Assembly: GCA_025356185.1 (NCBI GenBank)
Contig: JANXUN010000506.1
Location: 1 to 23,938 of the forward strand
From: Gemmatimonadaceae bacterium
GTDB taxonomy: Bacteria; Gemmatimonadota; Gemmatimonadetes; Gemmatimonadales; Gemmatimonadaceae
Direction: 5' to 3'
DNA: 23,938 nt
Positions 8,090 to 15,242 of the stretch are shown here, one piece after another. The notes beneath the pieces were generated by a model. That model ran no database searches, was not told the DNA's origin, and saw only the letters and a list, made by a program, of their open reading frames with translations. Within the stretch, counting starts at the first letter, position 1. Each line of letters opens with the position of its first letter. The translations under genes and the position numbers were made by a program.

Positions 8090-10829
8090 AATCTTTCTTG
8101 AGTGACGATAGCATGGTGAGCGCTTCGAGCGGCGTCATGGTATCTGGCTCCAGGCTGTTCATCGCATCGGCCAGCTTTGTCATCGCAGGCGACGGTGCTA
8201 CCGACGACGGCGCGGCCGACGACGGCGCGGCCGCGTCGCCAAAAAATCCGAGTTGCGGGGTTGGCGACGTCGGTCGCACCATTTTCGGTCCGCGCTTTGT
8301 CGCACTGCGCGGCGCGGCCTGCCCTTCGGCAGTGAGTCGTGCCGCCATCTGTTCGCCTTCCCCTTCGAGCAGCGCGAGTACTTCCTTCGCGCGCATGATC
8401 ACCGCGTGCGGCAATCCGGCTAAACGTCCCACTTCGATTCCGTAGCTGCGATCCGCACCCCCCGGAATCAGTGTGTGCAAGAAAAGTACTTGCTCGCCAA
8501 CTTCGCGCACAGCGACGGTAAAGTTGCGCACGGCGGGAAGTTCGTTCGCGAGCTGCGTGAGCTCGTGATAGTGTGTCGCGAACACGGTTTTGCAGCCGAT
8601 GGCATCGTGCAAATGCTCGCTCACACTCCACGCAATCGACACGCCGTCATACGTGCTGGTCCCACGACCAATTTCGTCGAGCAATACGAGCGATCGTGAT
8701 GTTGCGGTGTGCAAGATGGCGCTCGTTTCGCTCATCTCAACCATGAACGTACTTTGCCCGCGCACCAGATTGTCACTCGCACCAACGCGTGTGAACAGAC
8801 GGTCGACAATCGGCAGTCGCGCACGACGCGCTGGCACATATGCGCCCACTTGCGCCATCAGCTGAATCAGTCCGATCTGTCGCAAGATCGTGCTCTTACC
8901 GGCCATGTTGGGGCCGGTGAGCACGATCAATCGCGCGTCGTCCGTCAGCGTCAGATCGTTCGGAATAAACTGTTCACGCGCCATCATCCGCTCAACCACC
9001 GGGTGACGACCGCGCACAATCTCCATGGCGAAGTCGTCGTGCAATTCCGGTCGCACATACTGTTCACGCTCCGCAACGTCGGCAAACGCGTGCAGCGTAT
9101 CGATCGTCGCGACGCGCTTGGCCACCGCTTGCCAGCGCGCAATCGCCGCTCCCGCTTCGCGTCGCAACGCTTCAAACAGCTCGCGTTCACGTGACTCGAT
9201 GCGCTCGCCGGCGGTGAGCACTTTTTCTTCGTACAGTTTGAGCGCTGGCGTCACATAGCGCTCGGCGCCTGTCAACGTTTGGCGACGTTGGTAGTCGTCA
9301 GGAACGAGATGTTTGTTTGCGTTCGAAATTTCGAGATAATACCCAAACACACGATTGAATCCCACTTTGAGCGAGCTGATGCCGGTGCGTGCGCGTTCCT
9401 GCGATTGAATCGTCGCAATCGCATCCTTGCTGCCATCGCGCAACGCGCGTAATTCGTCTAACTCTGCATCGATCCCTGGCGCGATGGTGTCTTCTTCGCC
9501 AATGGCGATCGGCGGACGTTCGACAAGTGCGTGCGTGAGCGCGTGTGCGCAATCGGCGCCGTTGTCCCACTCATGCAGCACGATCGCGAGCAGACCGCCG
9601 GATGCGTTGATCGACACGTCTGACGATGCCAAGTCGCGCAGACTGCGCGCGGCATCGGCAACGCGCGGCAGTCGTTTTAACGAATCGCCAAGTGCGCGCA
9701 ATTCGCGGGGCGTCGCGCGACCTGCCGCCGCTTTGCTGGCAAGTCGTTCGATGTCACGCACACCATCAAGCGCTTCACGCAGCGCTGCGCGACCAACGGG
9801 ATCGCGCACCAACACCGTCACTGCGTCGAGTCGCGCTTCGATCGCGTCGCGCTCGAGCAGCGGCGCCAACAACCATTGTCGAAGCAGACGCTGTCCCATT
9901 GGTGTGGTCGTGCGATCCATCACCGACAGCAACGTGCCCGCCAGCTCACCACCGCGCAACGATTCCACGAGTTCGAGATTGCGTCGCGTCATTTCGTCCA
10001 ACGGCATCACGCCACCCGGACGCTCAATCTGCGGACGCGCGAGATGCGGCAATCCGCCGGGCTGCAGTTCACGCAGATACCGCAGCAGTGCGCCCGCCGC
10101 GCCAATTGCCGCCGCATCACCAGGCCCAAACCCAAAGCCATCGAGACCCCGCACGTCGAACTGTCGCGTGAGCTCGTCGGCGGCCATCTGTGCGTCAAAC
10201 TCCCATGGTTCGCGTTCCGTCACGAGCGCGCGATCGGCTACCCGCAGTGCGAGCGCGACGGCGTCATGTGCACTTCCGCGTACCACCAGCAGTTCGCGCG
10301 GCGCCATGCGCGCCATCAGAGCGGGAGCATCGGCGGCCGAGACCATCGCGAGTCGTAACTCGCCGGTCGACAGATCGGCCGACGCCATCCCGATGTCAGC
10401 GTGCGACCCATCCCGCGATGTATCGCGACCCGTCGCGATCGCGCACACGTAGTTCGCGCGCGCACCATCCAATAAATCGTCGGCAAACACCGCGCCGGGC
10501 GTGATCGTTTCGACGACTTCACGCTTGACGATCCCTTTGGCGAGCTTTGGATCTTCTACCTGCTCGCACACCGCCACGCGATGCCCCTGTCCAACGAGGC
10601 GCCGCAAATATTCCGCAGCGGCTTTGACGGGAATGCCGGCCAGCGGCACCTCGGCGGCGCCGCCGTTGTTGCGGGACGTGAGCGTTAGCCCGAGCACACG
10701 CGACGCGGTTTCTGCGTCGTCATAAAACATTTCGTAAAAGTCGCCCATTCGAAAAAACAAGATCGCGTCCTGATGTCGCGCCTTGATCTCTCGGTACTGC
10801 TGCATCAGTGGCGTTGCCGCACCACTCAT
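8064..10829 (-). CDS. mutS: DNA mismatch repair protein MutS
   Basis: This 921-residue mismatch sensor is complete. The N-terminal mismatch-binding domain has the Phe-x-Glu motif in GDFYEMF (about 28-34). The connector, lever and clamp regions follow, then the ATPase with Walker A GPNMAGKS (639-646) and Walker B LLDEIGRGTSTYDG (D718, E719). Near the end, QLGFF (859-863) resembles the MutS beta-clamp-binding motif. It is followed by a five-residue AAPSS-type repeat linker and a short helical C-terminus (MTPLEALTMLSSLKKDFA) like the tetramerisation segment. The ATG at 10829 overlaps the upstream SPOR gene stop as ATGA. A CGGAG ribosome binding site sits at 10838-10842, 8 bases upstream. MutL is not in the window. 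Confidence 0.98.
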   Translation of the reverse strand: MSGAATPLMQQYREIKARHQDAILFFRMGDFYEMFYDDAETASRVLGLTLTSRNNGGAAEVPLAGIPVKAAAEYLRRLVGQGHRVAVCEQVEDPKLAKGIVKREVVETITPGAVFADDLLDGARANYVCAIATGRDTSRDGSHADIGMASADLSTGELRLAMVSAADAPALMARMAPRELLVVRGSAHDAVALALRVADRALVTEREPWEFDAQMAADELTRQFDVRGLDGFGFGPGDAAAIGAAGALLRYLRELQPGGLPHLARPQIERPGGVMPLDEMTRRNLELVESLRGGELAGTLLSVMDRTTTPMGQRLLRQWLLAPLLERDAIEARLDAVTVLVRDPVGRAALREALDGVRDIERLASKAAAGRATPRELRALGDSLKRLPRVADAARSLRDLASSDVSINASGGLLAIVLHEWDNGADCAHALTHALVERPPIAIGEEDTIAPGIDAELDELRALRDGSKDAIATIQSQERARTGISSLKVGFNRVFGYYLEISNANKHLVPDDYQRRQTLTGAERYVTPALKLYEEKVLTAGERIESRERELFEALRREAGAAIARWQAVAKRVATIDTLHAFADVAEREQYVRPELHDDFAMEIVRGRHPVVERMMAREQFIPNDLTLTDDARLIVLTGPNMAGKSTILRQIGLIQLMAQVGAYVPARRARLPIVDRLFTRVGASDNLVRGQSTFMVEMSETSAILHTATSRSLVLLDEIGRGTSTYDGVSIAWSVSEHLHDAIGCKTVFATHYHELTQLANELPAVRNFTVAVREVGEQVLFLHTLIPGGADRSYGIEVGRLAGLPHAVIMRAKEVLALLEGEGEQMAARLTAEGQAAPRSATKRGPKMVRPTSPTPQLGFFGDAAAPSSAAPSSVAPSPAMTKLADAMNSLEPDTMTPLEALTMLSSLKKDFAAKANKS
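8202..8231. repeat. 15-bp tandem duplication inside mutS
   Basis: The unit CGACGACGGCGCGGC occurs twice in a row (8202-8216 and 8217-8231), preceded by a degenerate copy. It is in frame and encodes the repeated linker AAPSS in MutS. Such a repeat can gain or lose units by slippage without breaking the frame, changing only linker length after the clamp-binding motif. Confidence 0.85.
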
Positions 10830-11815
10830 TTATTGAGCTCCGCGACAAATCCCTTCTGTCCTTGCTTTTTCAATTTCGCGAGCGCGGCAGTCGCTTCTGC
10901 GCGCGTCGTATAATGACCGATGCGTACGCGAAACGGTTTTTTCTCTCCATCAACACGCGCCTGCAGTCCGCGCTTCACCAAACGCTTCACGGTTGCCGCA
11001 GCCTGCGCGTGTGTGTCGTACGCGGCTACCTGCACGGTAAAACGCGCGCTCGACTTGGTCGCCGTTGCGCGTGGTGCAGCGGCTGGAGACTCGGTCGTCG
11101 GTGCGGCAGTCTTTGTTGTTGTTGGCGTCGACGCCGCTCTCGTAGTCGCTGCTGTCGATGATACTGGAGTCTGAGGTGCTGCCGTCGTTGTCGCGGAAAG
11201 TGTTGCGGCCGCAGCAGCGGCCGCCGCAAGCGACGCACATCGCCGTGTGAGTTCATCCGCTTGCAGTCGTGTTTCGCCAGCGGGCACGTCGTCCGCCTTG
11301 AACGCCGCAACGGCTGCGCATGCGTGTGCCACATCGCGCTCTTCGAAATAACTGCGCGCGACCATCACCAGCGCCTTTCCACGCTGCGGTGTATCGGAAA
11401 AATCGCGCGTCAGGCGCAAAAAGTATTCGCGTGCCGACGCGGGTCGCCCGCGCAAGATGTCCAACTCGCCAAGTCGCAGCAGCGCGTCTGGAACGCGCGG
11501 AGAAATCGGCACGTCGGCAACCATGCGCTTCCAATCGCGTTCTGCATCGCTGGTTCGTTCAGCGAGTGCCGCGCGCCAGTACAGCGCTTCCGCGATGTCC
11601 ATCGTGCCCGCATCAGTGTGGTTTACTAACGAGTCAAGCAATGTGCGTGCGGCCGCCCCATCTCCGCCTTCCATCAGCGACCGCGCGCGACCAACCGCGA
11701 TCACCATCTTGTCCGAGGCGTCCGTCTGCACTTGCGCGTGCACACTGCGCACTGCGCTCAGCGTCGCGATCGCGCACCATAGACCCGTGCTGCCCAGACG
11801 TTGCCACAGCGTCAT
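10826..11815 (-). CDS. secreted SPOR-domain protein with TPR-like helical repeats
   Basis: This 329-residue envelope protein probably binds denuded septal peptidoglycan. It has a signal peptide (1-27, cleavage likely after SVHA), then paired helices of TPR or BamD/YbgF style (about 35-165, for example AEALYWRAALAE and ALLRLGELDILRGRPASAREYF). A low-complexity Ala/Thr/Pro linker (about 190-250) leads to a SPOR domain (about 255-329, FTVQVAAYDTHAQAAATVKRL and FRVRIGHYTTRAEATAAL). The ATG at 11815 fits the signal peptide, overlaps the holA stop as ATGA and has GGAG six bases upstream. An upstream extension to 11986 lies inside holA and lacks sense. Its stop overlaps the mutS start. The exact role is unknown. 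Confidence 0.87.
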   Translation of the reverse strand: MTLWQRLGSTGLWCAIATLSAVRSVHAQVQTDASDKMVIAVGRARSLMEGGDGAAARTLLDSLVNHTDAGTMDIAEALYWRAALAERTSDAERDWKRMVADVPISPRVPDALLRLGELDILRGRPASAREYFLRLTRDFSDTPQRGKALVMVARSYFEERDVAHACAAVAAFKADDVPAGETRLQADELTRRCASLAAAAAAAATLSATTTAAPQTPVSSTAATTRAASTPTTTKTAAPTTESPAAAPRATATKSSARFTVQVAAYDTHAQAAATVKRLVKRGLQARVDGEKKPFRVRIGHYTTRAEATAALAKLKKQGQKGFVAELNK

Positions 11816-12921
11816 GCGGCGCTCCGTGTTGGTGTTCGCAACGCGCACAGTGATAGCACCAGCGACATGATCGTTTGCTCGGGTGTTGACACAGTCGTCT
11901 CCTTGAGCGCGACGTCGGCTTCGAGCAGCAGCGCGAGCGCACGCTCGCAACTTTCTGCAGACCACAGATCCGTGACCTTGGTCCACGCCGAGGCGGCGTC
12001 ACCCCACGGTCGCCCAGGGTATCCGCCCGTTTCCTTTAAAAACGCGAAATACTCCGCCGGCAGTCGATTGGTCGGAACGCCCGCGTCACGTCGCGCGCGC
12101 CCGTACGAAAGCGCGAACGCTTGCGTGCTCAACATCATCACAATTTGCACGCCCGACATCTTGGGCTGACCAATGACGTGGTTGACCAGCAGAATAGCGG
12201 CGGCAGCGTTTTGTCGTGCGACCGCGTCTAGCAAATCCGCCACCGTTTCACCACGACGAATACCAACCACCGCGCTCACGGCGGCTCCGTCGATTGTCAC
12301 AGGCGCTGAACTCGAATTGTCCGCGGCCCTGCTGTGGTCGCGCGCGCCTAACGAGTAGCTGGCGCACTTGTCCAGCTCTGCCGACAGCAGTTGCAAATCA
12401 TTACCGACAGCCTGTTGCAACAGCTCCGCGGCGTCCGTCGTGATCGCGAGCGAAAGCGTCGTCGTGGCGTGATGCGCGATCCATTTACGAACCCGCTCGG
12501 GTGAGAGTGGGGCAAAATCGAGCGGTAATGAGGTGTTGATCAACACGGTGTCGGCTTTCGTGCCGGCCGACGACGTCATGATCAACAGCGTGTCACTGGC
12601 CGGTCGCGCGAGGTAGCGATCCAATTGCGCGCGCGCGGATTTTTTGAGCAGCGTCACATCGCGCAGCACGACCGCACGCCTTTCGGCCAACATCGGTGGC
12701 GTCGCGAGCAGACTGCTCAGCGTTTCCGTGTCTAATTCGCCGCAGCGCCGAATTTCGCTATTGAAATCACGGGTCGAAGCGTCAATTGCCGCATCGACAA
12801 GATCACGCAGCGCGCGATCTTTCAAATAGTCGTCGTCGCCGAACAGGTAGTACACCGGCGCAAACGTGCGTGATTGCACGGCCGCAAGAACCGTGCGTTG
12901 CGGCGACGCTTCAGCCTTCAT
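11812..12921 (-). CDS. holA: DNA polymerase III subunit delta
   Basis: This is the delta subunit of the clamp loader, which opens the beta clamp. The N-terminus has the family hallmark APVYYLFGDDDYLKDRALRDL (about 21-41), followed by the middle AAA-like block with LLIMTSSAGTKADT and the FAPLSPERVRKWI region. The typical helical C-terminal collar follows (LLDAVARQNAAAAILLVNHVIG). At 369 residues it is slightly long: between ELDKCASYS and VTIDGAAVSAVVG there is an insert of about 17 polar residues. The ATG at 12921 is preferred, but a GTG at 12933 in the same frame cannot be excluded; neither has a clear ribosome binding site. It leads the holA, SPOR, mutS, mug run. A 135-bp gap precedes it. 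Confidence 0.87.
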   Translation of the reverse strand: MKAEASPQRTVLAAVQSRTFAPVYYLFGDDDYLKDRALRDLVDAAIDASTRDFNSEIRRCGELDTETLSSLLATPPMLAERRAVVLRDVTLLKKSARAQLDRYLARPASDTLLIMTSSAGTKADTVLINTSLPLDFAPLSPERVRKWIAHHATTTLSLAITTDAAELLQQAVGNDLQLLSAELDKCASYSLGARDHSRAADNSSSAPVTIDGAAVSAVVGIRRGETVADLLDAVARQNAAAAILLVNHVIGQPKMSGVQIVMMLSTQAFALSYGRARRDAGVPTNRLPAEYFAFLKETGGYPGRPWGDAASAWTKVTDLWSAESCERALALLLEADVALKETTVSTPEQTIMSLVLSLCALRTPTRSAA

Positions 12922-13056
12922 GAGATGTGGCACCGATTCGATCGGTTCGCGGAGTCATCGCGATAAGATACTGCACGACGCCGTTCGCAACGCCCGCGCA
13001 AGAAAATGCACGAGCGGACAATCGCGTCATCGGAAAATTGCGTCGCAGAAAACCGC

Positions 13057-13668
13057 TTAACGCCCGTCGATCGCGATGGAGTAGCTCGCGTTCACCAACG
13101 CACTGGGCGCTTCGTCGATGATGACCGTCGCGGGCCACACTGGATTGCCTGACGCCATCGCTTGCAGCAGCGCCGGTGAGACATACCGCACATCGGCGCG
13201 CACAGGCTGCGAAGCAATCACGGGCTGCATCGCCACCAGCGGCGCCTGCGACGTCGACAATCCGCGCCACACAAGCGCGCCAATCACGGCGCCCGCGGCG
13301 ATCGTCGCAAGCGTGCGCGGAGAGCGCCACAACGCACGATACGGTCCGATGGGCGTCAGCAACGCGTCATCAAATGCTTCGTATTTGGAGGTCACGCGCG
13401 CCGCGGTGCCCCGCTCGCGTTCCGTGCGACACTCCGCGAGTCGCGCGTTCAATCGTGCCTGAAACGCCGACGACGGTTCGAGGTTGGGCAGGCTCTTTGC
13501 CAACATGAGCGAACGGCGCACCATCGTGTCGTGGGCGGCGCACGCATCGCACGATAAAATGTGTCGCTGTGCAGCAGCCATCTGATCGCCTGACAACGTA
13601 TCGTCGAGATACGCAAGGTGCTGTCGGCGAAATACGCGACAATCAATCGGGGACATCAACTGCGGCAT
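13057..13668 (-). CDS. zinc-finger anti-sigma factor with one transmembrane helix
   Basis: This 203-residue membrane protein should hold the neighbouring ECF sigma factor inactive until an envelope signal. Its cytoplasmic N-terminus carries the ZAS zinc motif HILSCDAC (H36, C40, C43) within a helical sigma-binding domain. A single membrane helix follows (about 120-140, TLATIAAGAVIGALVW), then a periplasmic domain of about 60 residues with no recognised fold. The open frame extends to 13824, overlapping the sigma gene, but that extension looks non-protein-like. ATG codons at 13668 and 13656 are the realistic starts, and neither has a good ribosome binding site. It lies 109 bp after the sigma gene. 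An imperfect cysteine/histidine set near residues 10-17 may add a zinc ligand. Confidence 0.83.
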   Translation of the reverse strand: MPQLMSPIDCRVFRRQHLAYLDDTLSGDQMAAAQRHILSCDACAAHDTMVRRSLMLAKSLPNLEPSSAFQARLNARLAECRTERERGTAARVTSKYEAFDDALLTPIGPYRALWRSPRTLATIAAGAVIGALVWRGLSTSQAPLVAMQPVIASQPVRADVRYVSPALLQAMASGNPVWPATVIIDEAPSALVNASYSIAIDGR

Positions 13669-13749
13669 CGGGGTTGGCTCGGGAGGCGCATGGCTGTCAG
13701 ATACCCACGAGGGGTGCCGACAAACATACCCTCCCGAACTGACCTCGTT

Positions 13750-13767
13750 CCGGCCGATGAAGGCCGG
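13750..13767 (-). promoter_or_regulatory. GC-rich hairpin between sigma and anti-sigma genes
   Basis: CCGGCC (13750-13755) and GGCCGG (13762-13767) form a perfect 6-bp stem with a 6-base loop, 11 bp after the sigma stop codon. There is no T tract, so full termination is unlikely. It might attenuate transcription or stabilise the sigma mRNA, adjusting the sigma to anti-sigma ratio. This is inference only. Confidence 0.3.
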
Positions 13768-13777
13768 CCAACCACCT

Positions 13778-14416
13778 TTAGCGAACCAAGGGCTCGATAA
13801 TCTCGGCGAAAGCCGTCCGGGCACGATTGAGGCGCGACTTCACGGTCCCAAGATTCACTCCGGTTATCTCGGCGATCTCTTCGTATGACTTGCCCTCAAG
13901 TTCACGCAGCACGAACACCTCGCGATGATGCGCCGGAAGCTTGGATACCGACTGTTCGACCATCTCGCGCAAATGCCGCTTGCGAAACAGATCGTCTGGG
14001 CGCGTATGCACGTCCTCGAACTGCAGCGGACGCTCGTCGTCTTCGAACTTGGCCTTGATGGTCTGGAAGAGCACCAACGGATTGCGTGAGCGGTTGCGCA
14101 GCTCGTTTTTCGCCAAATTCGACGCGATCGTGTAAATCCACGTTGAGAACTTCTTGGACCGGTCAAAACGACCGATATGGCGATAGACTCGGATGAACAC
14201 TTCTTGCACCAAATCTTCCGCGCGGTCGCGGTCGCCGATGGTGCGATAGACGAAGTTCAGCAAACGCCCCTGATAGCGCGTCACCAGCTCTTCGAACGCG
14301 CGCTCTTCGCCGGCGAGAAACGCCGAGACGACATCACCGTCCTCGAGTGTGCGCAGATGCTCCCGCACAGGCACTGACGGGGTGGATTGGGCGAGCGGGC
14401 GAGCAAAGTTGGTCAT
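13778..14416 (-). CDS. ECF-type RNA polymerase sigma factor
   Basis: This 212-residue alternative sigma factor has both ECF domains. Region 2 spans about 38-111: AFEELVTRYQGRLLNFVYR, then AEDLVQEVFIRVYRHIGRF for core binding, then FSTWIYTIASNLAKNELRNRSR for -10 recognition. Region 4 spans about 150-205, with the helix-turn-helix SYEEIAEITGVNLGTVKSRL for -35 recognition. It resembles the RpoE/SigW-like groups controlled by zinc-finger anti-sigma factors, and such a gene follows directly. The ATG at 14416 is chosen because GAGGA (14425-14429) lies 8 bases upstream; the longer frame to 14461 would cover this site. Regulation is probably autoregulatory through the repeat-rich upstream region. Confidence 0.94.
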   Translation of the reverse strand: MTNFARPLAQSTPSVPVREHLRTLEDGDVVSAFLAGEERAFEELVTRYQGRLLNFVYRTIGDRDRAEDLVQEVFIRVYRHIGRFDRSKKFSTWIYTIASNLAKNELRNRSRNPLVLFQTIKAKFEDDERPLQFEDVHTRPDDLFRKRHLREMVEQSVSKLPAHHREVFVLRELEGKSYEEIAEITGVNLGTVKSRLNRARTAFAEIIEPLVR

Positions 14417-14424
14417 CGGTCTAG

Positions 14425-14429
14425 TCCTC
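14425..14429 (-). promoter_or_regulatory. ribosome binding site of the ECF sigma gene
   Basis: On the minus strand GAGGA is followed by 8 bases and then the ATG at 14416. It decides the start of the sigma gene against the longer open frame. Confidence 0.7.
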
Positions 14430-14530
14430 GATCCTGCTGTGACGTAAGCGCGGGAGCTCACGGTGCGATCAGGCGTTCCGGCAGTGCATCACGCCGCACG
14501 ACCCCACGTAGTGCACACGTCGTGCCGCAC

Positions 14531-14560
14531 GGAACTTCGTGGAACTTGCTGGAACACAAA
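14531..14560 (+). repeat. three tandem 10-bp GGAAC repeats (sigma-E -35-like)
   Basis: Three consecutive 10-bp units begin with GGAAC: GGAACTTCGT, GGAACTTGCT and GGAACACAAA. GGAACTT is the classic -35 hexamer-plus-one of RpoE-type ECF promoters. On the plus strand the second copy is followed after 16 bases by TCCAAG, a weak match to an ECF -10. The orientation points away from the sigma gene and into the 3' end of the Nudix gene, so transcription from it would be antisense. The repeats may instead be protein-binding sites, or coincidental. Confidence 0.5.
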
Positions 14561-14576
14561 GCATCCAAGCATATGC

Positions 14577-14603
14577 GGGAAAACAGTTTACAAATGTTTT
14601 ACC
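14577..14603. promoter_or_regulatory. operator-like imperfect palindrome
   Basis: AAAACA (14580-14585) and TGTTTT (14595-14600) are perfect inverted arms around a 9-base centre that itself has partial symmetry (TT and AA pairs about position 14590). The element is AT-rich within GC-rich surroundings. It sits about 165 bp upstream of the sigma start, overlapping the only TTGTAA/TATGCT-like promoter pieces, as a repressor or activator site might. The binding protein is unknown. Confidence 0.4.
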
Positions 14604-14621
14604 CTACGCCTCCCCTACGCC
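14602..14621. repeat. CCCTACGCC direct repeat with 11-bp spacing
   Basis: The nonamer CCCTACGCC occurs at 14602-14610 and again at 14613-14621, so the repeat period is 11 bp, about one helical turn. Two same-face sites of this kind next to a palindrome are compatible with a response-regulator-type binding site, although simple chance is possible. Confidence 0.4.
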
Positions 14622-14696
14622 GCGTATGCCAAGACGGATTTTGTTCCAAGAAAGTGGACAGCGCGCGAGGACACGTGACCTATCCAGTTAGCGAGC

Positions 14697-15242
14697 TCAG
14701 CTTAAACGGAACTCTGCCGCATACATGAGCGCGAGCGCCGTTTTGGCATCTTGAATCTCGCCCTGCTCGATCATCGAGAGCGCGCGCGACAACTTGGTCG
14801 GCACCAACTCCATGAATTCGTCTGCTTCGCGATGCGAATCGCCAGCTGTCAGTCCCGAAGCAAGGAACAGATGAATTTTCTCGTCCGTGAACCCGGGCGT
14901 CGTGAACATCGTGAACAGCTGTTCGACACGCTCAGCCCGGTATCCGGTTTCCTCGGCCAGTTCGCGATGTGCGCATTGCAATGGAGATTCGCCGGCGTCC
15001 AAGCGGCCCGCCGGTATTTCATACAGGTATCCATTTGCCGCGTAGCGGTATTGTCTGATGAGTAGCACCATCGGATCGTCGGCGTCTGCGTCAAGCAGCG
15101 GCACCACGGCGCTCGCGCCGGGATGCCGAATCATTTCGAGCGACCCGACCGATCCATCGGGAAATCGCACTTCGTCGACATCCAGCGAAATCACGCGTCC
15201 CGTGTAGGCCCGGGTGCTGGACAGCTGACCCGGGGCAATCAC
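14697..15242 (-). CDS. Nudix hydrolase, ADP-ribose pyrophosphatase type
   Basis: This 181-residue cytoplasmic enzyme should hydrolyse ADP-ribose or a similar nucleoside diphosphate-X compound. The Nudix box is complete: G79, E85, then RELAEETGY (R93, E94, E97, E98, G100). Upstream, SAVVPLL and VLLIRQYRYAANGYLYEIPAG match the ADP-ribose pyrophosphatase subgroup (the QYR and EIPAG elements). The C-terminal half keeps FTTPGFTDEKIHLFLA, which is typical of that subgroup. It starts with GTG at 15242, overlapping the TGA of the SET-domain gene as GTGA, so translation is likely coupled. It is the last gene of the M16/SET run. Substrate choice is inferred, not proven. Confidence 0.92.
   Translation of the reverse strand: MIAPGQLSSTRAYTGRVISLDVDEVRFPDGSVGSLEMIRHPGASAVVPLLDADADDPMVLLIRQYRYAANGYLYEIPAGRLDAGESPLQCAHRELAEETGYRAERVEQLFTMFTTPGFTDEKIHLFLASGLTAGDSHREADEFMELVPTKLSRALSMIEQGEIQDAKTALALMYAAEFRLS

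Larger units (their letters stand above)
14417..14696. promoter_or_regulatory. 280-bp intergenic region upstream of the ECF sigma gene
   Basis: No gene is visible here. The region holds the sigma ribosome binding site, a threefold GGAAC-led 10-bp repeat, an operator-like palindrome and an 11-bp-spaced direct repeat, listed separately. It is the longest non-coding stretch of the window and locally more AT-rich around 14578-14600. It must contain the sigma promoter and the 3' end of the Nudix gene transcript. I cannot assign an exact -35/-10 pair on the minus strand: TTGTAA and TATGCT are present but only 14 bases apart. Confidence 0.6.

Noticed and set aside
9427..10452. Long plus-strand open frame (341 codons) opposite mutS
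   Set aside because: The product is a Ser/Arg/Ala-rich shadow of the conserved MutS sequence and has no domain.
11816..11986. 5' extension of the SPOR gene
   Set aside because: It lies inside holA in another frame; the signal peptide and ribosome binding site support 11815.
12922..13056. Possible sigma-70 promoter before holA (TTGCGA and TATCTT or TCTTAT)
   Set aside because: Spacing and -10 match are poor, so it is not reported as a feature.
13669..13824. 5' extension of the anti-sigma gene into the sigma gene
   Set aside because: The added residues are Pro/Ser/Gly-rich with no match to the ZAS domain N-terminus and overlap the sigma coding end.
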